Below, in pieces: positions 16,416-28,400 of a DNA stretch of 64,000 nt. The notes under the pieces were generated by a model that saw only the letters and a program-made list of their open reading frames with translations, searched no databases and was not told the DNA's origin. Made by a program: the position numbers and the translations under genes. Numbering within the stretch: the stretch's first letter is position 1; each line of letters starts with the position of its first letter. The DNA is taken from the NCBI RefSeq assembly GCF_004363655.1, contig NZ_SNZH01000001.1:396451-460450 (forward strand). Reading direction: 5' to 3'. The stretch comes from Tahibacter aquaticus. GTDB lineage: Bacteria; Pseudomonadota; Gammaproteobacteria; Xanthomonadales; Rhodanobacteraceae.

Positions 16416-16990
16416 GCACATCTCCACGAATGGTTACGACCCTGAGGCTCTTGCACGCCACGGGCATGCTTTATCGAAGTTCCATCGGACGCCGCTTACG
16501 GTTGCATCAACGCATGAACACGGGTTGCTACTAACGGCTAAGTCGTAGCAGTACGGAAATAGTTTCCAACCGGTTCCGGCAGATATGGCGCGCGATATCC
16601 ATCGCCTCCTGCGAGCGCGGTGCACATGCTCGGCAGCACGTACGCAGCGTGCAGAACGAACTACAGGGCCGCGGCGAAAATGGCGTACGCGGGCGTAGTG
16701 TCATTGCACAGCCGGTTGCGACGGGCGCCGATGCCGAAGACCTTGCGCCGGCACGCGCCGGCCGCACTTAGTCGCTTACAATTTAAAATTTAAACTCATA
16801 TAGAAAATTAATTAACACCACTACAGAAATTTCCCGCGGCCGGCTACCGCAAAAGCCCTTCACGCTTGTCGCTCTCCAACAGCAAGACAGACTGATCCCG
16901 CAGCGGCAGCGGTGTTGGGACTTGCCCTGCCCCGCTGCGTAATGGGCCAGGTGCGCACTATTCCGGCGCCTGTCTGCAGGGAGCTCATCA
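16416..16990. other. 575-bp divergent promoter region with palindromes and AT-rich island
   Basis: This lies between two divergent genes for secreted proteins. It contains adjoining palindromes GGAAATAGTTTCC (16555-16567) and AACCGGTT (16568-16575). A TGCTAC/GTAGCA pair sits just before them. A strikingly AT-rich block at about 16774-16835 includes TTTAAAATTTAAA and is the likely promoter area for the plus-strand gene. No protein-like ORF or RNA gene was recognised. Confidence 0.55.
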
Positions 16991-18718
16991 ATGCCATTCG
17001 TCCACCCGATCGCACGGTCTTGCGTGCTGGCCGCTGGCCTGCTCGCCGCCGCCAGCGCCGCGGCGGTGCCGCAATACTTCATCGTCGGTGATCCCGCCGA
17101 CCCTCGCTGCCAGTTCTCGACCATCGCCGCGGCCGTCAGCGCCGCACAGCTCAACGGCCCCGGACTGGACTACGTGATGGTCGCCACCAACGCCAGCTAC
17201 AGCGGCCAGGCGCTGAACGTGTTCGGACAGTCGCTGCTGATCGAAGGCGGCTATGCGGACTGCGACCTCAATCCCGACCCCAACCAGCCGCTGACGCCGA
17301 TCATCGGCAATGGCGCCGATCCAGTGCTGCGCATCGCGCCCAGCGCCGCGGGCAACTACGAAGTTCGCCTGAGCCGCGTGCGCCTGAGCGGCGGTGGCAG
17401 CACCACGGCCAACGGCGGCGGTATCCGGCTGGAGCCGTTCAGCAATACCTTCGTCAAACTGTCGCTGGACAACACCGAGGTATCCGGCAACCGCGCCAGC
17501 GGCGGCGGCGGTATCTACGCCGTGCGCGGCACCAGTCCTGGCGGACAGTACAGCGTGATCCTGCGCGCCGGCACGCGCATCACGGGCAATACCGCCGGCA
17601 GCAACGGCGGCGGCCTGAATATCGTCGACGGCAGCCTGTACATCGCCGCGGACGACGTGCGCATCGGCGACAACACTGCCGGCGGTGCCGGCGGCGGCAT
17701 CGCCATGCTCGGCGGCACGCTGTTGGTCGGCAATCCCGAGCTGCTGGGACCACGCAACGATGTCAGCGGTGCGCTGGTCGAGCAGAACAGCGCCGGCACC
17801 CTCGGTGGCGGCATCTATCTGTTCGGCGCATCCACCCTGATGGAAGCGCACGAACTCATCGTCAACCGGAATACCGCCGGCGGCAGCGGCGGCGGCATCG
17901 CAGCGAGCAACGGTGCCCGCCTGAGCCTGCTGCGCGACTACAGCGCCGGCCTGGGCTGGTACTGCCCGCCGGCGAGGGAGTGCTCGCGCGTGAGCAGCAA
18001 CCAGGTCGGCAACGGTGTCGCCAGCGGCACACGCGGCGGTGCGCTTGCGCTGTACGGCGGCGCGCGCGCAGAACTTGCCCAGACCGTGGTGCGGCACAAC
18101 GTGGCCCAGGATGCCTCGGCCATCCTGGTCGACGGCGCGTCGGTACTGCAGACCGAAGGGGTGGTGTTCACCGGCAACCGCTCGATCGACCTGAGCAATC
18201 AGACCGGCACGGTGATCCGCGCCGGCTATCTGTCACCGTCGGCTCCGCCCGACCTGCGCATCGCCTACAGCACGTTCATGGGCAATGTGCGGCGCGATAC
18301 CAACGGCAACCAGCAGCGTGCCATCGACTTGGTCGGCCAGCAGGGCACTACGCTAGCGGTCTACAGCTCGGCCTTTCTCGATTCGCCCTATGGCTGGACC
18401 ATGTACAGCGCGCACACCAGCGACTGTACGCTGCGTCGCAGCGGCGGTGCGCTGGACGGCAATGGCACGCATAGCCGCGACGCGGTCACTGCCGAGCCGA
18501 GTCCATTCGTGTTCCTCAATGCCGGCATGAACGATTGGCGCCCCGGTTTCAACTCGCCGCTGACCGATTTCTGCGACAGCACGGCGTATATCCCGCGCTT
18601 TCGCGACCGCGAACTGCAGCCGCGCTGCCGCGACGAGGCCAAGGCAAACCGCTTCGGCAGCTGCGATGTCGGTGCGTGGGAAAACGACCAGCTGTTCGCC
18701 GACGGCTACAACGGCTGA
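16991..18718 (+). CDS. Secreted right-handed beta-helix protein with C-terminal DGYNG tail
   Basis: A 575-residue protein with a signal peptide (about 1-26, ending SAAAVPQ). Residues 100-420 contain repeated short strands with Gly-rich turns such as NGGGIRLE, SGGGGIYA, NGGGLNIV, GGGIAMLG and GGGIYLFG, spaced about 35-45 residues apart, which is the pattern of a right-handed parallel beta-helix (polymorphic outer-membrane or pectate-lyase-like fold). No catalytic residues can be assigned. The C-terminus is QLFADGYNG, matching the DG-aromatic tail also seen near the end of the divergent neighbour. GGGAG lies upstream of the ATG. Likely secreted or surface-exposed; adhesin or polysaccharide-binding role is possible. 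Confidence 0.75.
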   Translation: MPFVHPIARSCVLAAGLLAAASAAAVPQYFIVGDPADPRCQFSTIAAAVSAAQLNGPGLDYVMVATNASYSGQALNVFGQSLLIEGGYADCDLNPDPNQPLTPIIGNGADPVLRIAPSAAGNYEVRLSRVRLSGGGSTTANGGGIRLEPFSNTFVKLSLDNTEVSGNRASGGGGIYAVRGTSPGGQYSVILRAGTRITGNTAGSNGGGLNIVDGSLYIAADDVRIGDNTAGGAGGGIAMLGGTLLVGNPELLGPRNDVSGALVEQNSAGTLGGGIYLFGASTLMEAHELIVNRNTAGGSGGGIAASNGARLSLLRDYSAGLGWYCPPARECSRVSSNQVGNGVASGTRGGALALYGGARAELAQTVVRHNVAQDASAILVDGASVLQTEGVVFTGNRSIDLSNQTGTVIRAGYLSPSAPPDLRIAYSTFMGNVRRDTNGNQQRAIDLVGQQGTTLAVYSSAFLDSPYGWTMYSAHTSDCTLRRSGGALDGNGTHSRDAVTAEPSPFVFLNAGMNDWRPGFNSPLTDFCDSTAYIPRFRDRELQPRCRDEAKANRFGSCDVGAWENDQLFADGYNG

Positions 18719-18723
18719 AAAGG

Positions 18724-18753
18724 CGAAGGCCGCGGATTGCTCCGCGGCCTTCG
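18724..18753. terminator. Bidirectional hairpin terminator between convergent genes
   Basis: A perfect 12-bp stem (CGAAGGCCGCGG and complement) with loop ATTGCT, six bases after the beta-helix gene and 33 bases past the sucD stop. On the minus strand it is followed by CCTTTTC, a weak T-tract, so it probably serves sucCD best. Confidence 0.6.
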
Positions 18754-18785
18754 TCGATTGGCGGGGTGAAACGGCTGCGCCGTGC

Positions 18786-19661
18786 TCAGCCGCCCAGGCG
18801 TGCGGTGATCGCCTTGCCCAGGTCGGCCGGCGACTTGACCGTGGTCACGCCGGCTTTTTCCAGTGCGGCGAACTTGGCCGCCGCCGTGCCCTTGCCACCG
18901 GAGATGATGGCGCCGGCATGGCCCATGCGCTTGCCGGCCGGGGCCGAGGCACCGGCGATGAAGGCAACGACCGGCTTGGTCACGTATTCGGCGATGAACT
19001 CGGCCGCTTCTTCCTCGGCGCTGCCGCCGATTTCGCCGACCATGATGATGCCTTCGGTCTGCGCATCGTCCTGGAACAGCTTGAGGCAGTCGATGAAGTT
19101 CAGGCCGTTGATCGGGTCGCCGCCAATGCCGATGCAGGTGGACTGGCCCAGGCCGGCGTTGGTGGTCTGGAACACGGCTTCATAGGTCAGCGTGCCCGAG
19201 CGCGACACGATGCCGACCTTGCCGGGCTTGTGGATATGGCCGGGCATGATGCCGATCTTGCATTCGCCCGGCGTGATCACGCCGGGGCAGTTCGGGCCGA
19301 TAAGGACGGAATCGGGATAGCCCTTCAGCGCATTCTTCACGCGCAGCATGTCGAGTACCGGAATGCCTTCGGTGATCGCGACGATGACGCGGATGCCCGC
19401 ATCGGCAGCTTCGAGGATGGCATCGGCAGCAAACGGCGGCGGCACGAAGATCATCGAGGCGTCGGCGCCGGTTTCATCGACGGCGTCCTGCACCGTGTTG
19501 AACACCGGCAGGCCGATGTGCTGGCTGCCGCCCTTGCCCGGGGTCACGCCGCCGACCAGGCGGGTGCCGTAGTCCACAGCCTGTTCGGAGTGGAAGGTGC
19601 CCTGCTGGCCGGTGAAACCCTGGCAGATGACTTTGGTGTTCTTGTTGATCAAAACGCTCAT
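18786..19661 (-). CDS. sucD: Succinate-CoA ligase, alpha subunit
   Basis: A 291-residue subunit of the TCA-cycle enzyme that interconverts succinyl-CoA and succinate with nucleotide triphosphate formation. The CoA-binding Rossmann segment is at the N-terminus ([12 protein letters not shown] at 13-24), and the phosphorylated His is His248 in [10 protein letters not shown]. The length is normal. It begins 11 bases after sucC, so the two form an operon that ends at the hairpin near 18740. Confidence 0.98.
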   Translation of the reverse strand: MSVLINKNTKVICQGFTGQQGTFHSEQAVDYGTRLVGGVTPGKGGSQHIGLPVFNTVQDAVDETGADASMIFVPPPFAADAILEAADAGIRVIVAITEGIPVLDMLRVKNALKGYPDSVLIGPNCPGVITPGECKIGIMPGHIHKPGKVGIVSRSGTLTYEAVFQTTNAGLGQSTCIGIGGDPINGLNFIDCLKLFQDDAQTEGIIMVGEIGGSAEEEAAEFIAEYVTKPVVAFIAGASAPAGKRMGHAGAIISGGKGTAAAKFAALEKAGVTTVKSPADLGKAITARLGG

Positions 19662-19672
19662 GGCTGGATTCC

Positions 19673-20833
<1,161 letters not shown>

Positions 20834-21153
20834 GCGAACACCTTGCGGGAAATGAAACGGATTGCTGGGCGAGGAAGCCGGTGCCGGCGCTGGGCGTCGA
20901 CGTTGTCGGGCTTCCCGGTTGCTGCGCGACGAGGGGCCGAGAGCGCCCCAGGCAGAATGGCCGCGTATTCTGGGCAAAGGTGGTGGCAAAGAAAAGTCTG
21001 GCGTACCCGACCTTGGGCTAAATCCCGGCCGGAAGGCGTATTGCCGCCACGCCGGCATTGCCCAGGCCAGCCAGTTGCTGTGCTGCTGGGCTCGCCGCTG
21101 CACCGCGTGCCGGCACTCTTGCCAATCCAGCCAAAACTCGCGACGCTGCGGCC
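20834..21153. other. Divergent sucC/pilS intergenic region
   Basis: 320 bp with AAGGTG about seven bases upstream of the sucC ATG. I found no convincing promoter, operator or hairpin and no protein-like ORF of its own; the open frame in pilS phase that reaches back to 21058 has no pilS-like character. Confidence 0.5.
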
Positions 21154-22794
21154 ATGGGTACAGTCGCGAGGCCGCGCAACATCATTTCCGTGGGTTCGGC
21201 CACGACCGGGGAAGCCACCCGGCGCGAGCTGTACTTCTTCAACCTTTTCCGGGTATTGCAGGCCTGCATCTATGTCGGGCTGGCCTACAGCCCGCTGGCC
21301 ATCGCCTGGATCGACCTGCGCTTTCCGCTGCTCGGGCGGATCAATGCCCTGCTTTACCTGTTTTTCGCCCTGGTGCTGTTCCTGCGCACGGAAAAGGTGC
21401 TGGGCCGGGTCAACCTGACCGTCGCGGTGGCGGTGCTGTACGACATTGTCGCGGCGGTGCTGGCACTGGCCAGCATCCAGGATCCGCAATCGGGCATCGC
21501 CATCCTGCTGATGTTCAATATCGGCGCCGGCGCTGTGCTGCTGCCGCCGCGCCTGGCCGGCGCCCTGGCCCTGTTCGGTGCCGTGGCCCTGGCAGTGGGC
21601 GCGACTGTGGTGCGCTATTACGACCCGCACTACGAGATAGGCCCACTGGAATCGGTGCTGTTCGGCACCGCCTACCTGGCGTCCTACGGCATGTTCAACG
21701 TGCTGGGCCGGCAGATGCGCGCGACCGAGGCACTGGCCGAGCAGCGCGGCACCGACCTGGCCAACCTGTCGCAGGTCAACGACATGATCATCCGGCGCAT
21801 GAAGACCGGGGTGCTCGTGGTCGACGACGCCAACCGCATCCACCAGCTCAACGAGTCGGCCTGGATGCTGATCGGCAGCCCCAAGCCCGAATTGCGCGAC
21901 CTGGGTGCGGTGGCGCCCGAGCTGTCGCGCCGGCTGTACCACTGGCGTACCACCGGCAAGACCGACACCCGCGCCGTGGCGCTGGCCGAAGACGTGCCCG
22001 AGGTACTGCCGCGCTTCACCCGCCTGTCGCCGAACGAGGCGACCAATGTGCTGATCTTCCTCGACGACACCTCGCTGGTCTCGCGCCGTGCCGAGGAACT
22101 GACCCTCAGCTCGCTGGGCCGCCTGTCCGCCTCGATCGCCCACGAAATCCGCAACCCGCTCGCGGCGATCAGCTATTCGGCCCAGTTGCTGGCCGAATCC
22201 GAAGACCTGGTAGTGGCCGACCAGCGCATGGTCGAGATCATCAACAACCACTGCGCCCGTGCCAACGACGTGGTGGAGAACATCCTGCAGCTGTCGCGGC
22301 GCGAACGCTCGCGACCGGAACTGGTCGACGTGAATGCCTGGGTCAACAACTTCGTCGAGGAATTCAAGGCCAGCAACGACCTGGGCATGGACCAGCTGCG
22401 CGCGGTAACCCAGCCACGCCTGATCGACGGCCTGGTCGATCCCCAGCAACTGCAGCAAGTGGCGTGGAACCTGGTACAGAACGCGATCCGCTACGGCCGC
22501 CTGCCGGGCGAACCGGCCCGCGTTGCCGTCATCGCGCGCATGCTCGGCGACAAGGGGCCGCCGGTGGTCGAAGTGGTAGACCGCGGCCCGGGTATTCCGC
22601 CCAAGGTGGCAGCGCAGATCTTCGAGCCGTTCTTCACCACGCACGAATACGGCACCGGCCTGGGCCTTTATCTCGCGCGGCAGCTGTGCGAAGCCAACCA
22701 GGCGGCACTGGAATACGTGCCTGTCGCCGGCGGCGGCAGCTGTTTCCGCATCACCCTGGTCAACCAGATCGCGCCGACGCCGGGACGCAGCTAG
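21154..22794 (+). CDS. pilS: Sensor histidine kinase PilS
   Basis: A 546-residue membrane kinase that controls PilR and type IV pilin transcription. The N-terminal region (residues 25-180) holds about six hydrophobic segments, introduced by [15 protein letters not shown], which is typical of PilS. A PAS-like segment follows at about 210-305. The kinase has its H-box at [14 protein letters not shown] with His330, and N and G boxes at [15 protein letters not shown] and [12 protein letters not shown] near the C-terminus. The start at 21154 was chosen because the upstream 32 codons look unlike PilS; no clear Shine-Dalgarno supports either choice. pilR follows after an unusually long 276-bp gap. 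Confidence 0.94.
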   Translation: MGTVARPRNIISVGSATTGEATRRELYFFNLFRVLQACIYVGLAYSPLAIAWIDLRFPLLGRINALLYLFFALVLFLRTEKVLGRVNLTVAVAVLYDIVAAVLALASIQDPQSGIAILLMFNIGAGAVLLPPRLAGALALFGAVALAVGATVVRYYDPHYEIGPLESVLFGTAYLASYGMFNVLGRQMRATEALAEQRGTDLANLSQVNDMIIRRMKTGVLVVDDANRIHQLNESAWMLIGSPKPELRDLGAVAPELSRRLYHWRTTGKTDTRAVALAEDVPEVLPRFTRLSPNEATNVLIFLDDTSLVSRRAEELTLSSLGRLSASIAHEIRNPLAAISYSAQLLAESEDLVVADQRMVEIINNHCARANDVVENILQLSRRERSRPELVDVNAWVNNFVEEFKASNDLGMDQLRAVTQPRLIDGLVDPQQLQQVAWNLVQNAIRYGRLPGEPARVAVIARMLGDKGPPVVEVVDRGPGIPPKVAAQIFEPFFTTHEYGTGLGLYLARQLCEANQAALEYVPVAGGGSCFRITLVNQIAPTPGRS

Positions 22795-22812
22795 CTCCGG
22801 ACATTCCGCTGT

Positions 22813-22841
22813 CTTTCGCCGCGATACGTCGTTGCACCTCG
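22813..22841 (+). repeat. Dispersed intergenic repeat B, copy 1
   Basis: 29 bp matching 32050-32078 with three mismatches, same orientation; the shared core is CGATACGTCGTTGCA. It lies in the pilS-pilR gap, which has no gene. The two copies directly flank the pilR-to-GT-C gene block. Confidence 0.7.
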
Positions 22842-23070
22842 TTGCCGGAGTACCCGTAGGACGCCGCAGCCCGCCCAGTCCCGCGGCAAAATACATCCGC
22901 AATCTGTTGTTCGAATACCGAGGGGGGGTGGCGCACCCGCCGGCGCACTCCGCCCATAGCGGGACTGGGCGCTCCTGCGCAAGCCTGCCAACGGCTGCCT
23001 TTACCCGCACGCCCCCGCGCATTAACCTGCCCGCGCAGAGGGCGGACATCAACGCAGGAACGCATAGCCG

Positions 23071-24516
23071 ATGAGCAAACAGACCGCCTTGGTGATCGAC
23101 GACGAACGCGATATTCGCGAACTGCTCACGATCACGCTGGGCCGCATGAACCTCGACGTGGTCACTGTCGGCAGCGTCGGCGAGGCCAAGGCTCGCCTGG
23201 GCGAACGCAAGTTCGACCTGTGCTTCACCGACATGCGCCTGCCCGACGGCTCCGGCCAGGAAATCGTCGAGCTGATCGCGCGCCAGTACAGCGAGACGCC
23301 GGTCGCGATGATCACTGCCTACGGCAACGTCGATGCGGCCGTGGTCGCACTCAAGGCCGGCGCGTTCGATTTCGTGTCCAAGCCGGTAGACCTGGCCATG
23401 TTGCGCCGCCTGGTGCAGACCGCGCTCAAGCTCGGCGAAGAACGCCGCAGCGGCACCAATGCCACCGAAAGCAAGCTGATCGGCGATTCGCCGGTGATGC
23501 AGGGCGTGCGCGCCACCATTGGCAAGCTCGCGCGCAGCCAGGCACCGGTCTACATCAGCGGCGAATCGGGCGTTGGCAAGGAACTGGTCGCCCGCCAGAT
23601 CCACGAACTGGGACCGCGTGCCGGCGGCACCTTCGTCCCGGTCAACTGCGGCGCAATTCCGTCGGAGCTGATGGAAAGCGAATTCTTCGGCCACAAGAAA
23701 GGCAGCTTCACCGGCGCCCACTCCGACAAGGACGGACTGTTCCAGGCTGCCCACGGCGGCACCCTGTTCCTCGACGAGGTGGCGGAACTGCCGCTGCACA
23801 TGCAGGTGAAGCTGCTGCGGGTGATCCAGGAAAAATCGGTGCGCCCCATCGGCGGCCGTGCCGAGATGGCGATCGACGTGCGCATCCTGTCGGCCACGCA
23901 CAAGAACCTGGCCCGGCTGGTCGAACTGGGCCAGTTCCGCCAGGATCTGTTCTACCGCATCAACGTGATCGAACTGCGCGTGCCGCCGCTGCGCGAACGC
24001 AAGGAAGACATTCCCAAGCTGGCCGGCCGCGTGCTCGACCGCCTCGGCCAGCACGGCGGCGACGGCCCGGCCAAGCTGCGCCCGGACGCCCTCAAGGCAT
24101 TGTTGCAATATGAATTCCCCGGCAATGTGCGCGAACTGGAAAACGTGCTGGAACGCGCCGTGGCATTGTGCGAAGGCAACAGCATAGGCGTCGAGGACCT
24201 GCGCCTGGCCAGCGCGACCGAGCGCCCGCCGTCGCCATTGCCGCCGCAGCCACCGCAGGACACCTGGAACGCCGCGGCCGCGCCGGCCCGCAATGCGGGC
24301 TGGAACGAAGCGCGCCCGGCGCCGCCGCACCTGCCGGAACCGCGCGAAGACGAAGGCTTCCCCAACGACCTGGCCGCGGCCGTGGCCGAAACCGAACGCG
24401 CCGCCATCATGAAGGCGCTGGAAGCTACGCGCTGGAACCGCACTGCTGCCGCACGCCAGCTGGGCCTCACCTTGCGTCAGCTGCGCTATCGGCTGGAGAA
24501 GCTGGGTATCGAGTAG
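23071..24516 (+). CDS. pilR: Sigma-54-dependent response regulator PilR
   Basis: A 481-residue NtrC-family activator. The receiver domain has its phospho-acceptor at Asp54 (CFTDMRLPD). The AAA+ domain has Walker A GESGVGKE from 164 and the sigma-54 contact loop GSFTGA at 211-216, a mild variant of GAFTGA. A Pro/Ala-rich linker (about 390-440) precedes a Fis-type helix-turn-helix at the C-terminus (WNRTAAARQLGLTLRQLRYR). It should activate the sigma-54 promoter found upstream of the first pilin gene. It is cognate to PilS, though separated from it by 276 bp. Confidence 0.95.
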   Translation: MSKQTALVIDDERDIRELLTITLGRMNLDVVTVGSVGEAKARLGERKFDLCFTDMRLPDGSGQEIVELIARQYSETPVAMITAYGNVDAAVVALKAGAFDFVSKPVDLAMLRRLVQTALKLGEERRSGTNATESKLIGDSPVMQGVRATIGKLARSQAPVYISGESGVGKELVARQIHELGPRAGGTFVPVNCGAIPSELMESEFFGHKKGSFTGAHSDKDGLFQAAHGGTLFLDEVAELPLHMQVKLLRVIQEKSVRPIGGRAEMAIDVRILSATHKNLARLVELGQFRQDLFYRINVIELRVPPLRERKEDIPKLAGRVLDRLGQHGGDGPAKLRPDALKALLQYEFPGNVRELENVLERAVALCEGNSIGVEDLRLASATERPPSPLPPQPPQDTWNAAAAPARNAGWNEARPAPPHLPEPREDEGFPNDLAAAVAETERAAIMKALEATRWNRTAAARQLGLTLRQLRYRLEKLGIE

Positions 24517-24611
24517 TCTGCCCGTCATCGTGTCCGCGGCAGCACGTACGATCTTTTTTCGTCACATCAGCAACGCGTATATTTACGCGATAGCGTAGCG
24601 CGAGGTTGTCC

Positions 24612-25352
24612 ATGTCCCGCTGGAAGGCCGCAGCGATACACCTGTACATCAGTTTCTTTGTCGGTCTGGCTGCCGCTGCGCTGATCTTCGGCCTCTGGTA
24701 TCCGCCGCCTTACAGCACGATCGGCGGCGCCAGCAAACTGGTGCTGGTGCTGCTGGGTGTGGACCTGGCACTGGGGCCGCTGCTGACCCTGATCGTGTAT
24801 CGCCAGGGCAAATGGGGCATGAAATTCGACCTGATTGTCATCGGCGTGCTTCAGCTGGCTGCGCTGTCTTACGGTCTATGGGTGATCACCTTTGCGCGCC
24901 CCGTGTTCGTGCTCGGAGCGATTGATCGTTTTGTGCTTGTCCCGGCCGACGCATTGGAACCTGCCGACCTGGCTCAAGGCAGCAGGCCGGAATTCCGCCG
25001 TCTTTCCTGGACCGGCCCGATCCTGGCCAACGCGCTTTCGCCCACCGATCGCGAGCAGCGCAACGCGCTGCTTTTCAGCGGAGCCGCGGGCAAGGACATC
25101 GAGAAGTTCCCGAAATTCTATGCGGACTACGCCAGCAGCAATGGGCCACTGCTCGCGCGCGCGCAATCCCTGGACGAGCTGGCGAAGCTGCCCGGTGCCG
25201 CAGAACGCATCGACCCATGGCTGAAATCGCAGGCACGCGCACGCGCGCAGATCGCCTGGCTACCGTTGCTCGGACGCGGCGGCGATGCAGTGCTGCTGCT
25301 GGACAAGAGCAGTGGCGAAATTCTCGACAGCCTGCCGATCGACCCCTGGTAG
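24612..25352 (+). CDS. TfpX/TfpZ-family type IV pilin accessory protein
   Basis: A 246-residue membrane protein with three hydrophobic segments in the first 100 residues, including VLVLLGVDLALGPLLTLIV, GKWGMKFDLIVIGVLQLAAL and YGLWVITFARPVFV. These features are typical of TfpX/TfpZ proteins, which are encoded beside pilin genes and are thought to help pilin stability or assembly. The C-terminal half is a soluble, probably periplasmic domain. The ATG at 24612 is preceded six bases upstream by GAGG; a TTG at 24606 is the only alternative. A TATATT box and a CGCGT/ACGCG inverted repeat (24574-24589) lie just upstream and may be its promoter. Confidence 0.85.
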   Translation: MSRWKAAAIHLYISFFVGLAAAALIFGLWYPPPYSTIGGASKLVLVLLGVDLALGPLLTLIVYRQGKWGMKFDLIVIGVLQLAALSYGLWVITFARPVFVLGAIDRFVLVPADALEPADLAQGSRPEFRRLSWTGPILANALSPTDREQRNALLFSGAAGKDIEKFPKFYADYASSNGPLLARAQSLDELAKLPGAAERIDPWLKSQARARAQIAWLPLLGRGGDAVLLLDKSSGEILDSLPIDPW

Positions 25353-25432
25353 TGAGGCGCAGATCACGCCCGCAAACCTACGTCGCACCGAGGCAATGTC
25401 GTATGCTCATGCGCTAGAAAGGGAGAATCCAT

Positions 25433-28400
25433 ATGTCCGAAGGGGAACGCGCACCGCGCTGGCTCGGGCCGGCTGTGCTCTTTGTTTTTGCTCTGTCCGG
25501 GTGCTCGGGGCTGATCTACCAGTCGATCTGGTCCAAGTATCTGGGGTTGTACCTGGGCCATGCGGCCTATGCGCAAAGCCTTGTCCTCGCTATTTTCATG
25601 GGCGGCATGGCAATCGGTGCCTGGTGGGCGAGCAAGCGCAGCTTGAGCTGGCTGAACCTGCTCCGCGCGTACGCAGTGATCGAGCTGATCATCGGTCTGG
25701 CGGCGGTCCTATTCCATCCGATCTATCAGTCGCTGACGACTTTCGCCTACGACACGGGCTTTGCCGCCCTGCCCGGTCCATTGTCCGTACAGTTGTTCAA
25801 ATGGGGCAGCGGCGCGCTGCTGATCCTGCCGCAATCGATCCTGCTCGGCATGACGTTCCCGCTGATGAGCAGTGCCCTGATGCGACGGCTGCGCGTCGGC
25901 GATGGCGCCGTGCTCGGTGGCCTGTATTTCACCAACAGCATCGGCGCCGCGTTCGGCGCTTTGTTCGCGACATTCGTACTGCTGCCGACGATCGGCCTGC
26001 CGGGCGCAATGCGCTTTGGCGCCGGACTCAATCTCGTGGTCGCCCTGGCCGCATTCCTGCTGGCACGCAAACCCGAACTGCCACTGCCGCCCGAACCTTC
26101 GGTCACTCGCGATCAGACTGGCGTGGCCCGCGTGCTGCTCGCAGCTGCCTTCATCACCGGCGCAACCTCGTTCGTCTACGAAATAGGCTGGGTGCGCATG
26201 CTCAGCCTCGTCTTCGGCAGTACCGTGCATGCCTTCGAGTTGATGCTGGCAGCCTTCATCGGCGGCCTGGCTTTTGGCGGCCTATGGATCCGTAAACGCA
26301 TTGATGGCTATGCCTTCCCGATCCGCGTCGGCGGCTGGGTGCAGATCTTCATGGGTCTGGCCGCACTGCTGAGCCTTGTCTTCTATGACCACGCATTCGA
26401 CGGTGTCGCCTGGTATATGCGCGCGCTGGCACGTACGCCCAGCGGCTACGATCTCTACAACGTCGCCACGGCAGGCATATCCATCCTGCTGATGGCACCA
26501 GCGGCATTCTTTGCCGGCATGACGCTGCCGCTGTTCACTCTCAGCCTGATCCGGTCTGGCGCCGGCGAAGCCGCGATCGGACGGATCTACGCAGCCAATA
26601 CCATCGGCGCCATCGTCGGCGTTTTCGCCGCAGTACATCTGATGATTCCGTTTCTGGGCCTCAAGCTCGCCATGATCGCCGCAGCAGCGGGCGATCTGGT
26701 GCTCGGCCTTGTCTTGCTGCGCCGCGAGACGCGATCGGCGCAAAGGCCAGACGGCAGCTATCTGGGGGCGCTCGCGCTGTGCGGCATAGCCCTGGTCGCC
26801 ACGTTGCTGTACGCGCGCTTCGACCCGGCGGCGATGGCTGCCGGTGTCTATCGCACCGCCATTGCACGTCTGTCGCCCGATGAGAAAGTGCTGTTCTATC
26901 GCGACGGGAAAACCGCCAGCGTCTCGATCCGCGCCAACCCGCTGGGCCTGCGCTCGATTTCCACCAACGGCAAAGTCGACGCAGCAATCCGCGTTGCCGA
27001 AGACGGCAAGCCGGCGCCCGACGAAATCACCATGGTGATGGCTGCCGCACTACCGCTGCTACACCATCCGAATCCGCGAACTGCGGCAGTTATCGGCTTC
27101 GGTTCCGGCCTGTCCACCCACACTATGCTAGGTGACTCGCGCCTGGAACGCGTCGATACGATCGAGATCGAACCGGCGATGATCGAGGCGGCAAAAGCCT
27201 TCGGCAAATACGTCGAGCGTGCCTATAACGATCCGCGGTCGCATTTTCACATCGAAGATGCACGCACCTATTTCTCCGCCAACAGATCGAAGTACGACAT
27301 TATTCTGTCGGAGCCGTCCAATCCCTGGGTGTCGGGCATAGCAAGCCTGTTCAGCGAAGAGTTCTATGACTTCGTACCGCACCATCTGGCACCGGGTGGC
27401 CTTCTTGTGCAATGGATACAACTGTACGAGATCAACGATGAGCTGGTCGGCTCGGTGGTACATGCCCTGTCGAAGAATTTCGCCGACTATCGCGTATACC
27501 TTTCCTACAATTCCGACATGCTGATCGTCGCCCGTGCCGACGGACCGGTCGGCGACCTCAATCCCGAACCCCTGCTGTCGCCAACGCTGCGCCCAGGACT
27601 GTCGCGTCTGAACATCGATACCGTTCCCGACATCCTGTCCCACCAGATCGGCGACCGGCGCTCGTTCAACAGCCTGTTCGCCGCGCTGTCGCGCCGGACC
27701 AATTCCGACTACTACCCGCACCTTTCGCTGGAGGCGCCGATTGCGCGCTTCACCAGCGACGCTGCAACCACGCTGACCCAGCTTTCATCGGCAGACCTGC
27801 CTTACCGTGAAGTACTGGTAGGCCTGGCACCTCCGTCAAGCAAGGAAATCGTCAAGGACAACACGTCTTTTTCCTACTCCGACGCCGTGCATTTCGTCTC
27901 CGACGTCGCCACAATGCTGCGCAAGGGAGGCGCACTGGAAGCGGCGGGCAACAATGCCGAAGCGATTGCCTACCTACGTTACGCCGTTGGCGAGTGTCAG
28001 GTCGGCAAAGACACCGAACAGGCAATGGAAAACCTGGTGCTCGTCGCTGGGCGTACGCTGCCGCTGCTACCCTTGGAGGAACGCAAGGGAGTATGGATCG
28101 ATCCGGAGTGGATCCACTGCAACACCCAGCCGCCGGTCGTACGCCTGCTGCTGGATACGATTGCCGCGCTGGCCGTTCGCGATGGCGCCACGGTGAAGCA
28201 GAAAGCCAGCGAACTGCTGGCGAACAAAGCCGAAGTACGATCGGTGATCGTTCGCGACTGGCTGTTGCGCGCGGCAATGCTCGGTGCGGTGGATGCAAAG
28301 GACTATCCGGGGGTTCTCAAACTACAGGAACTCTACGGCAGCGATCCCGACGTGAAGCGCAACGTGCCCTATCGTTACTGGACCATCAATCGCTCCCAGG

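Noticed and set aside
22795-23070. Missing or broken gene in the pilS-pilR gap
   Set aside because: Only repeat B and no protein-like frame; pilS and pilR are both complete.
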